From: Paulinella micropora
Taxonomy: Eukaryota; Cercozoa; Imbricatea; Euglyphida; Paulinellidae
Direction: 5' to 3'
Assembly: GCA_019918135.1 (NCBI GenBank)
Contig: WBZZ01003734.1
Span: 405,001-440,517 of the forward strand
Length of the DNA stretch: 35,517 bases
A program made the translations under genes and the position numbers. Positions 28,147 to 35,517 of this stretch are shown here, one piece after another (positions within the stretch are counted from its first letter, which is position 1; each line of letters opens with the position of its first letter). Under the pieces are notes generated by a model. The model was not told the DNA's origin and did not search any database. It worked only from the letters and a program-made list of their open reading frames with translations.

Positions 28147-30679
28147 TTAAGTTCCGCGGCGCTTTGAGTGGTTTAGCAGGCTGGTGTTCTGGTACAGCAC
28201 CGTCCAGTTAGTGGGAGGGTCGGCAGCGTCGTTCGAGCCTAGTACCGTAAGACTTTTTGGCCAGGTTGCATATAATCCAGTTGAATCCCCGACATAAACA
28301 CGAGGGTACCAATCAAAACTCGACAGCAGCATCCGCGCACCATCAGAGCGACGCAGCTGGAACCACTCTCCTTGTATCCCGTTGGTGGTTTGTGCGTTCG
28401 CGCCCGCGCCCGCCACATCGTAATCCCCTGCTGGATACGTGTAGTAGTTCTTGCTGACCCAGCCTGTATCTCCGGCAGTGACGTTGTCAAACATTTTCCA
28501 GGCTTGCCAGGAACCGACCTCTTCGCTGCTCACTGTCACTGTCCACGTGCTGCCGTAAGTGTAGTTGCTGAACACAGGAAACGTGTAGGGGTCCCAAGCT
28601 ACCAGCGCTAGCGAATTCGCGGCGCCAGTGCCCAAGTTGCCGCTGCTGTCTAATGTGACCAGGGCTGTCTGTCCGGTAGAGGGCAACGCGGCCGGCAACT
28701 TGAGTGCAGAGGAGCCAGAGGCAGGAGCGGAAAGCGTGCTGGTGCCTCCAGCCCCGCTGAGTGACAGCGAGCTAGCAGCTCCTGTCGCGAGCTGGCCACC
28801 GGAATCGAGTGTCAACAGTGACGTGCTGCCAGGCAGTGACGCCGGTACCTTAAGCGCAGACGCGCCTACCTGGCCCGCGCTCGTCAGGGAAACGAGTGAC
28901 GTGCTGGCGGGCAACGAAAGCGGGAGTGTAAATTTAGAGGCGGTGAGTTCACCGGTCGTGCTGTTCCACTGTGTCGCCTTCTCGCTGGCAGTAGAATCGA
29001 CGCCCGACCTCAGCGGCTTGATATAAGCAGCATCGGTGCTAGCGGACACTAATTCAGCGCCCGTGGCGTTCAGTACAATCGAGTGGGATGTCGCTGCTTT
29101 TGCTCTGTAGCCTATTGCGACCGATTCCTGGGCGGCAGCACCCGTGATAGCCGTACTGCCGATCCCAACCGACCGTACGCCGAGCGTACTAGCATAGGGA
29201 CCGACAGAGACTGATGAATTGCCTTGTGTGCTCTCCGTGGAGTAGGCACCGATCGCGACGGCGAGATCCGACTGGCCAGAGTATCCCGCCCGGTAGCCAG
29301 CAGCAACTCCAAACTGGCCCTGTCCACTCGCGCCTGCCTGAGTGCCTATCGCGACGGCGAATGGTTGCTGTCCGTCGCCCGCGGAAGTCCCGATTGCTAC
29401 ACTGTCTCCCCCTTGGAAGCCAATGGCACCGGTAGCGAACTGGCCCGCGCTGTCGAGCGTGACGAATTGCTTGGTGCCTGCGCTGGGCGGCCACAGGCAG
29501 CTTGAGCGCGACGGAGCCAGTGGCAGGCGCGGAAAGCGTACTGTTGCCGCCAGCCCCTGTCAGCGTGAGCGTTGACGAGCTTAGTTGGCTGCTTAGGCCT
29601 AGCACGCCGTCTGGATCGACCGTCACCAGCTGCGCGGTCGAGGCGGGCAAGGGGTTAGGCAGCCTCGCGAGAGTGTCTGGGATCGTTGTGACTGTAAAGT
29701 CGGTGTCCATGAGCACGATCGCGCCATTGCAGCTAGGAGCCAAAGACGGCTGCTTGAGCGTCCTATCCTTAACCGCAAAGATCGAGCCGTCTGGGTCCAT
29801 GGTCACGACACAGTCGTTTTGGGTAGGCATCACCGACGGGAACTTCACTGCTCCTGCCACCTGGTGGTCGACGTACGCCTTGGGCGCCAGCTGCGAGGCC
29901 TTGGTCGGATAACTAGTGTTCTCGATGCAGCCGGCATTGTACAGCTGGTAGTCGAAGGCCAGGCTCCGCATGTACCAAACCCCCGCCCCGTTGTTTTTGG
30001 TGCAGATTACACGCAAGTACCTGGCGTACTCGGCCGGTGCCGCTGGCGTGAACGTGCGCAGGCTGTCGCCGACAAAGGTCTGGGCCGTCTGGCTGTCCCA
30101 AGTGAACCACCGGCTGCCGTCCGCGCTATAAGCGACTACCCAGTCTCTTGGCGCAGTGATGGCGCCCGCGGACGTGACGTGGTAAGCAGTCAGTCTAGCG
30201 TGCTGGCCCAGATCGAGCTGGAGCCACGCGCCTACCACCGTGAGATTATCGACCATCGTCTCGATCATGCCAGTGTAGTTGTTGCCGCTGTAGCCGTCGG
30301 GCGCAGTGGTGCCCCACAAGGTCGAGAAGCCGCTGTCAAAAGCTAGGTAGGCTTGCGCAGAATTGCTAGAGGCCGAGGCCACAAAGCCAGCGGAGCTGTT
30401 GGAAGTCATCCCGGCCGGCTGGTTAGTTTTGGCTTCGGTGTCCAGCGTCAAGGTGATCAGATCGGCTAGATCAACCAAGTGCGGGTTCCCGGAAGTAGTC
30501 AGTCTGTGAGCAGTATTAAGCGCTACCGCGTCGTTCGCGGCCACTCCGCCCGCTGCCCATCTCACGCCCCCGTCACCGTCCGATACAAGGACGTCGCCGC
30601 TCTGTCCGTCAACCGGCAGCACAAAGTCGTCGGTCGCACCGTCGAGCCGGCGGCGTTTGTAGGACCTAGCCACTTCCAT
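28147..30679 (-). pseudogene. GC-rich fibre-like adhesin with discoidin-like and YadA-like parts, frameshifted and truncated
   Basis: Start at 30679: MEVARSYKRRRLDGATDDF, a basic KRRR motif near the N-terminus as in adenovirus fibres (nuclear import). Next GQSGDVLVSDGDGGVRW, then an F5/8C-like domain (about 30400-29940: GFVASASSNSAQAYLAF, GAWLQLDLGQHARLTAY, YLRVICTKNN). Ala/Leu/Thr-rich repeats of the type LPxSTSLLTLDSGGQL follow. After a one-base shift near 29490 the frame gives VAIGTSAG, VAIGTQAG, VAIGAYS and VAIGYRA, the left-handed-roll repeats of YadA-like heads; then HSIVLNATGAELVS, more LTLDSGG repeats and a second domain with SWQAWKMFDNVT and EWFQLRRSDGARMLL that is cut off at 28147. 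Probably a virus-like host-binding fibre; the C-terminal trimerisation domain is missing. Confidence 0.6.
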
Positions 30680-30733
30680 TTTGCCCCACTTTGCTGCTTT
30701 AAGAGAACAAGAGAATAAGTTTTTTTAATTGTT

Positions 30734-30982
30734 TTACAGAATCTCGTCTAGGAAATTGTCAACGAAGCGCATCCGCTCCGCCCAAGTGTCTCCGCCTGGG
30801 ACGTCTCGCGCGGGGTTGATGCAAGCGCCGTCGCCATAGGGTCTGCAGACGAGCGAGGCCAGGTCCTTGAGGTCCCCTCTTTTCCCGGTCCCTGACCAGT
30901 AAAGCTGGCCTTCAAAAAAACAGGCGCCACAGGTAGGACAAACAGCTAGCATTGTCGACCACGCTTTCATTGATAAAAGCAA
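30734..30982 (-). CDS. Small Cys-motif protein
   Basis: Intact 82-residue frame; a later Met at about 30952 (MLAVCPTC) is the better start because the conserved-looking part begins there. CPTCGACFFEGQLYW, LVCRPYGDGACINPAR and GGDTWAERMRFVDNF give four to five Cys that could bind zinc. The CINP...GGDTW pattern reminds me of small conserved phage and virus proteins, from memory only. Same strand as the two genes around it. Followed by an ATTAAA motif (minus strand, near 30725), a possible poly(A) signal. Function unknown. Confidence 0.5.
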   Translation of the reverse strand: MLLSMKAWSTMLAVCPTCGACFFEGQLYWSGTGKRGDLKDLASLVCRPYGDGACINPARDVPGGDTWAERMRFVDNFLDEIL

Positions 30983-31082
30983 TGAAGAAAAAAAAACAAA
31001 GAGGAAATTATCACGGACCGGTTTGACTAGTAAGATTTTACAGCCCCTTATCCAAGTCGGTCCAAAAAAACTCAGGCAGATA

Positions 31083-31152
31083 TTTTTTTTGTGGGGCAGG
31101 ATCCACCCCGTATATCAGGGGACGAGTGGCAGATCCTGCCCCACAAAAAAAA
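31083..31152. repeat. Perfect 21-base inverted repeat between genes
   Basis: Left arm 31083-31103 is eight T then GTGGGGCAGGATC; right arm 31132-31152 is its exact complement; loop 28 bases. It lies after the stop of the gene at 31229-32068 and before the gene at 30982, both minus strand. Could be an mRNA 3'-end hairpin, as used by mimiviruses and virophages, or a short mobile palindrome. Confidence 0.8.
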
Positions 31153-31228
31153 GAAAAAAAGAATGTCACACACAGAGCAGACTGTCGACTAATGAAAGAG
31201 ACAGTTTAATTACTTTCTTTTCTTACAG

Positions 31229-32068
31229 TTAGGCCAGCAGGGCCCTGACTCTTTGGAAGAACACAAGGAGACTCCTGTTTACTTCAGCCACTATTCCCTC
31301 CCAGTACTCATCCTTACTTTCGAGTATGGAAGCAAGCGTTCTCCTGTACACTTGCATATCGCGCTCGGTTTCACGCTGGGGTAGTAGTGCATTCAAGACA
31401 ACCTGTTCATCCCTCCATGGTACAGCAGTGCCAACACCGGGTATGCGAAGGAGGGGCAAGGACATATAATCATGTAGATAAGCTTGGTCGTCTGAGTCAA
31501 GATGCCTCCATGCATCGGCCGTCCGCGGGTCCAACGGGTCATAACAGACCGAGTTGACGTATTGCCTGACCACTTCCACTAGCACGACAGGCATGTTAAA
31601 CTCCTCTTCCAGTAGGGACAGCCCTTTGTGTTCCGCGGCGACCAGACTGGCCACGCTGCACATCAGCGATCCCTCGGAGGGAGCGGTCATCACCAGCTGA
31701 TCCAGTACGGAACACAACGGGACACGAGGACTGTCTTTGTATTCCCAGCAGCCTGTCACGCCACCTTCCTCGTCGTATGTCCAATAACCCCCCGTGGCTT
31801 CGGAGTACTTAGCCCAATAAAAACAGACAGATCGGTCGGTTATGTCAACCATTTCGTTCAACAGGTCTGACAACATGTCACTCGACGGGACGCACGGTCG
31901 AGACCTATTGTCGTAGTAGAGACGCGCCGTAGCCTGCTTCGCGTGTTCGGACATCGGCTCGCGGGGGGCAGTGCGGGTAAGCGAGTGCAGCTCCAGGAGG
32001 CGGCGCCGCTTGAGGGGCTGGGCGTCCGTACCAGCGGTCGTCCGTTTATTCCGCAGAGCGAGCATCAT
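31229..32068 (-). CDS. Unknown GC-rich block protein A (KRRR motif), paralogue of the gene at 32588
   Basis: Start at 32068 (MMLALRNKRTTAGTDAQ); the open frame extends upstream to 32275 but through AT-rich non-coding-like sequence. Basic motif PLKRRRLLELHS near the N-terminus suggests nuclear import. About 279 residues, intact, mostly helical with a C-terminal pattern YRRTLASIL...EYWEGIVAEVNRSLLVFFQRVRAL. The gene at 32588 shows the same order: Y-S/D-PLP, then a D/E-rich linker, then a Y-R/K-R and W-x-x-V/A-E...R-L...FQR-R-L ending. An ATTAAA lies just downstream. No known domain. Divergently transcribed from its partner across about 520 bp. Confidence 0.6.
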   Translation of the reverse strand: MMLALRNKRTTAGTDAQPLKRRRLLELHSLTRTAPREPMSEHAKQATARLYYDNRSRPCVPSSDMLSDLLNEMVDITDRSVCFYWAKYSEATGGYWTYDEEGGVTGCWEYKDSPRVPLCSVLDQLVMTAPSEGSLMCSVASLVAAEHKGLSLLEEEFNMPVVLVEVVRQYVNSVCYDPLDPRTADAWRHLDSDDQAYLHDYMSLPLLRIPGVGTAVPWRDEQVVLNALLPQRETERDMQVYRRTLASILESKDEYWEGIVAEVNRSLLVFFQRVRALLA

Positions 32069-32587
32069 TTTCCTTTGCAGGTAGGGTGGAGCAATTGCGC
32101 GGTGGCACCTAAGACAGGAAAAGAATCGAATTGAAGATAGACGAGCAAATTTAGCGTGTTTTGCGGCCACACGAAAATTTTCACGAAAATTTAGTGTGTT
32201 TTGTGGCGCGGTAAATTTCCGGGAAATCACAGCCAGTGGCGGGTGCAAAATGGCAATAGCTTCGTTCCAGCTCAAGGGACTTCCTGGGTTTGCTGAGAAC
32301 CCAGGTCTGAGCTCGACACGACCGACGAATGGTCTGATGAGGTTGAGGTCGAGGCACGCGCCGGCACAGTCTGGCGACTGCCTTTTTTCCCCATATCACT
32401 GCCTTTTTTGTCCGTATCACCGAATTTCGGCCATATCACTGGCGGGACAAAAAGGCAATACGTGCCTGAACCTACCAAACGGGCGCGTGCAGCGACCTCG
32501 ACCTAAGCCAGCCCAAAAAAGTAACGGACGGCCCCCGACCAGCCCACAATCCGAGTCGGCCCCGACCCAGGAAACACTCCCAAAAAA
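32069..32587. promoter_or_regulatory. Shared divergent promoter region
   Basis: Between the two paralogues. Contains repeated ACGAAAATTT (about 32172 and 32184), AAATTTCCGGGAAAT (32212-32226), similar to the TTTCCCGGGAAATTTTCC linkers of the downstream array, two copies of CATATCACTGCC/G, and an inverted repeat TGCCTTTTTTGTCC (about 32401) with GGGACAAAAAGGCA (about 32443). Confidence 0.4.
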
Positions 32588-33469
32588 ATGCGTCGAAATT
32601 CTGCCGCCATGGGTGCCACCGCCGCCACCGCCCGCCCCACCAAGCGCCGCCGCACCATCCTGCCCGGCGGCCGCCTGGCCGCGCTCGCCCCGCCGGTTGC
32701 CTACGTCCCCGCCCCCTGTGACCCGGCCGCCGTGGCCCGGCTGGACGCTGACCGACACCCGTGCAAGGACGTCGACTGGTACGCACTGCTGGTCGAGGCG
32801 GCTGCCCACGGCCTGAATACCACCGACCGGCGCCTGCGGCTGACCGCCTCGCCCTATCCCTGGTCCCCGCTGGCCGCTACCGCACTACAGCCAGAGGAAG
32901 CGTCACTGCTCTCCCTGTTGGACCTCGCCTTGCTCCGCGTGCCTACCGACCCGTACCGGCCCGCCAGCTGGGGCGTGCCCGACCTGCCGCTGGAGCTGCA
33001 GATCCTGCACGCCCCGGTGGCGAAGTGGCTGGGCAAGTACATGGCGGCAGTCTGTGCCCAACTAGTTTGTAGCTACCTGCCGACCCCTGCTTATTACAGT
33101 CCGCTACCCAAGGGAGCCCTGGCGGGCCTATCCCGCGACGAGCGCGGGGACCTCTACGACCTGATCCAAAAGCTGTGCCCGTTCCACTCCTGGCGGGACT
33201 GGTACGGCGGCCGGGGTAGGAAGCACGAGGCCCTGGCCAACAACCCAGTCATCCACGAAGCGGAGTTTCAAAAAGAATAGATGGGACACCACGGCCCCGG
33301 GGTAGAGGATGAAGAGGGCTTGATGTACGTCGACCCGGACGATTCCAGAGGAGCCTGGCGCTTCTACAAGCGCTACCAGCGCCTGTACTGGACTGCAGTG
33401 GAAGACCGTATCAACAGGCGCCTGCAGACTGTCTTCCAGCGCCTAGCTAGAAAACTCAGCGAGTTGTAG
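32588..33469 (+). pseudogene. Unknown GC-rich block protein B (KRRR motif), one in-frame TAG
   Basis: Start ATG at 32588 (second choice Met 8). TKRRRTILPGGRLAAL carries the basic motif. The frame reaches TAG at 33278-33280, then goes on in frame (GHHGPGVEDEEGLMYVDPDD, AWRFYKRYQRLYWTAV, INRRLQTVFQRLARKL) to TAG 33467-33469: 294 residues. In the downstream tandem copy the same codon is TGG, so the stop is a point change from Trp. The C-terminal half matches the pattern of the divergent gene A. AATAAA follows 5 bases after the stop. Very GC-rich codons (about 32600-33000) unlike the AT-rich block. Function unknown. Confidence 0.6.
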
Positions 33470-33474
33470 CGATT

Positions 33475-33480
33475 CAATAA
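33475..33480 (+). terminator. AATAAA poly(A) signal
   Basis: TTCAATAAAATC directly after the gene B stop; repeated at 34976-34981 in the tandem copy. Indicates expression by eukaryotic machinery. Confidence 0.55.
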
Positions 33481-33616
33481 AATCATATCCTAACTGTCTT
33501 TTCCTTGTCGGTTGGGCCCAAAGGCCGCCTATGTACACGCGCGCAGAGCCAGACCCCGGCGGATAGCCAAGTGCGCCCACCCTACAATTCTCACACACAC
33601 ACACACACACAATGCG

Positions 33617-33807
33617 GTGGTTCGTTTTTGACCTCTGCGCCACCCAACTCATCTATTAGTGTACACTTGCTGGTCAAGGTCAAAAACGAACCACCCGATT
33701 CAAAAGCGCGCGGATAGCCAAGTGCACCGGTGGTTCGTTTTTGACCTCTGCGCCACCCAACTCATCTATTAGTGTACACTTGCTGGTCAAGGTCAAAAAC
33801 GAACCAC
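33617..33807. repeat. Two 78-bp units with 17-base perfect inverted ends
   Basis: 33617-33694 and 33730-33807. Each begins GTGGTTCGTTTTTGACC and ends with its exact complement GGTCAAAAACGAACCAC. MITE-like or hairpin RNA. Both recur in the tandem copy (35118-35195, 35231-35308). Confidence 0.8.
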
Positions 33808-33859
33808 TCTCCGGTGCCACCACCCGCCACTGTCGCATCGGATTCGAACCACGCAAATG

Positions 33860-34695
33860 CGCGCCAAAATCGGTGGCACGAACGTGCCCGCCAGGGATCT
33901 ATAGTCTGTAATTTCTAGATAAGGACGGATTCGAACCACTCGTTTTCCCGGGAAATTTTCCGTGGAAAAATCTGTGGCTCGAACGCGCCCGACAGGTATC
34001 TATAGAGTGCTATCTATGGTCAAGGACAAATCCGAACCACCCCACTAAAAAACAGGCGGGGGGGGGGGGAGGGAACAGGGGGGAGAGCCACCCACCTACT
34101 ACTCCGGTGACCAAACCAGTGCCGCACTGGTGCACTTGGCTGATCACTGGGGTGGTAGGTGGTGGGCCTCCCCCTCCCCTGCACTCCCCTGCCCTTCCTG
34201 TGCCACTTCTGCGTCTTTTTTGGGGGTGTGGCTCGAACGCGCCTACCAGGTACCTATAGCCTGTACTTTCCAGGTAAGGCCAGATTCGAACCACTCATTT
34301 TCCCGGGAAATTTTCCGCGAAAAAAAACAGTGGTTCGAACGTGCCCGACAGGTATCTATAGAGTGCTATCTATGGTCAAGGCCAAATCCGAACCACTCAT
34401 TTTCCCGGGAAATTTTCCGCGAAAAAAACAGTGGTTCGAACGTGCCCGACAGGTATCTATAGAGTGCTATCTATGGGTAAGGGCAAATTCGAACCACCCA
34501 CAAAAAACAGGCGGGAGGAGCAAGAGGGGGGGGCCACCCACCTACCACCCCAGTGACCAGACAAGTGTACACTGGTTTGGTCATTAGGGTAGTAGGTGGG
34601 TGGCACCCCTGACTTTTTTTTTCAGGTGGCTCGAACGCGGCCCCTAACACTTATAGAGTACCACTCTCTGGTCAAGGCCGGTTTCGAACCACTAC
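33860..34695. repeat. Array of about 68-bp units bounded by GTGG(T/C)TCG and CGAACCAC
   Basis: About six units (near 33866-33938, 33973-34038, 34222-34292, 34330-34396, 34431-34497, 34626-34692). Each has a body with TATCTATAGAGTGCTATCTA or a variant. Linkers contain TTTTCCCGGGAAATTTTCC. Two adjacent units have a strict period of 101 bp. Two larger hairpins (34088-34164 and 34532-34604) with arms like CCACCCACCTAC/GTAGGTGG(T/G)GG are interspersed. Confidence 0.7.
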
Positions 34696-34696
34696 C

Positions 34697-34970
34697 GTTA
34701 CGCGACAACGGCCGGGGTAGGAAGCACGAGGCCCTGGCCAACAACCCAGTCATCCACGAAGCGGAGTTTCAAAAAGAATGGATGGGACACCACGGCCCCG
34801 GGGTAGAGGATGAAGAGGGCTTGATGTACGTCGACCCGGACGATTCCAGAGGAGCCTGGCGCTTCTACAAGCGCTACCAGCGCCTGTACTGGACTGCAGT
34901 GGAAGACCGTATCAACAGGCGCCTGCAGACTGTCTTCCAGCGCCTAGCTAGAAAACTCAGCGAGTTGTAG
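34697..34970 (+). pseudogene. 3' fragment of gene B in the tandem copy
   Basis: Starts at the duplication joint (34709) within the gene, so the 5' two-thirds are absent. It keeps TGG where the first copy has TAG and is otherwise the same through to TAG at 34968-34970. It has no promoter of its own. Confidence 0.75.
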
Positions 34971-35517
34971 CGATTCAATAAAATCATATCCTAACTGTCT
35001 TTTCCTTGTCGGTTGGGCCCAAAGGCCGCCTATGTACACGCGCGCAGAGCCAGACCCCGGCGGATAGCCAAGTGCGCCCACCCTACAATTCTCACACACA
35101 CACACACACACAATGCGGTGGTTCGTTTTTGACCTCTGCGCCACCCAACTCATCTATTAGTGTACACTTGCTGGTCAAGGTCAAAAACGAACCACCCGAT
35201 TCAAAAGCGCGCGGATAGCCAAGTGCACCGGTGGTTCGTTTTTGACCTCTGCGCCACCCAACTCATCTATTAGTGTACACTTGCTGGTCAAGGTCAAAAA
35301 CGAACCACTCTCCGGTGCCACCACCCGCCACTGTCGCATCGGATTCGAACCACGCAAATGCGCGCCAAAATCGGTGGCACGAACGTGCCCGCCAGGGATC
35401 TATAGTCTGTACTTTCTAGATAAGGACGGATTCGAACCACTCGTTTTCCCGGGAAATTTTCCGTGGAAAAATCTGTGGCTCGAACGCGCCCGACAGGTAT
35501 CTATAGAGTGCTATCTA

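Larger units (their letters stand above)
33208..35517. repeat. 1501-bp tandem duplication (second copy runs off the window)
   Basis: 33208-34016 reappears at 34709-35517 with an offset of exactly 1501. I see only two differences: TAG at 33278 against TGG, and AATTTCTAGA near 33911 against ACTTTCTAGA. The unit holds the 3' end of gene B, its poly(A) signal, a (CA)n run and the GTGGTTCG array. Either very recent or an assembly effect. Confidence 0.9.

Noticed and set aside
29214..30346. Plus-strand open frames across the GC-rich fibre
   Set aside because: Antisense shadows; the minus strand carries the domain motifs.
32417..32809. Minus-strand Gly/Arg-rich open frames opposite gene B
   Set aside because: Shadows of a very GC-rich coding region; the plus-strand frame has the better protein pattern and a paralogue.

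Overview
This is eukaryotic nuclear DNA carrying at least two virus-derived blocks. Evidence for a eukaryote is the abundance of microsatellites (CTA, GA, GATA, ATT, CT and CATA), a tRNA-derived SINE-like unit, palindromic minisatellites, AATAAA/ATTAAA poly(A) signals and an intron-like, decayed host gene. The host species cannot be named from the sequence.

Layout. 1-3490: host DNA with poly-T tracts, a duplicated hairpin element, a (CTA)n tract and a decayed multi-segment coding region. About 3490-21830: an AT-rich, about 18 kb Polinton-like/PLV-like (adintovirus-like) provirus. It carries the C-terminal part of a protein-primed DNA polymerase B, a lipase, a small FGKYKG-domain protein, a structural protein, a major capsid protein, a minor capsid/penton-like protein, an adenovirus-type protease, a basic core-like protein, an A32-type packaging ATPase, a very long tail-fibre-like adhesin and an RVE-type integrase. 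Small unknown genes lie among them. Most conserved genes carry one or more frameshifts or stops, so the copy looks dead, although a few small genes are intact. 21830-28130: repeat-rich host DNA. 28147-33480: a second, GC-rich virus-like block with another fibre-like gene (F5/8C-like domain, YadA-like repeats), a small Cys-motif protein and a divergent pair of apparently paralogous genes with basic KRRR motifs. 33480-35517: an array of short elements bounded by GTGGTTCG/CGAACCAC, caught in a 1501-bp tandem duplication.

How the genes fit together. In the AT-rich block PolB and integrase replicate and insert the element; MCP, penton-like protein, protease and ATPase build and fill the capsid; the fibre, with its phage-like EGTNLYYT repeats, discoidin-like domains and C-terminal S74 autochaperone, would bind the host. 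The most striking structural result is that both the ATPase and the fibre genes are cut at three shared points (about 12556, 14296 and 15376). Inverting two adjacent segments in place would make both genes collinear again. A second recurring theme is hairpins placed directly on start or stop codons throughout the AT-rich block. Without searches, family names rest on motifs and gene context.
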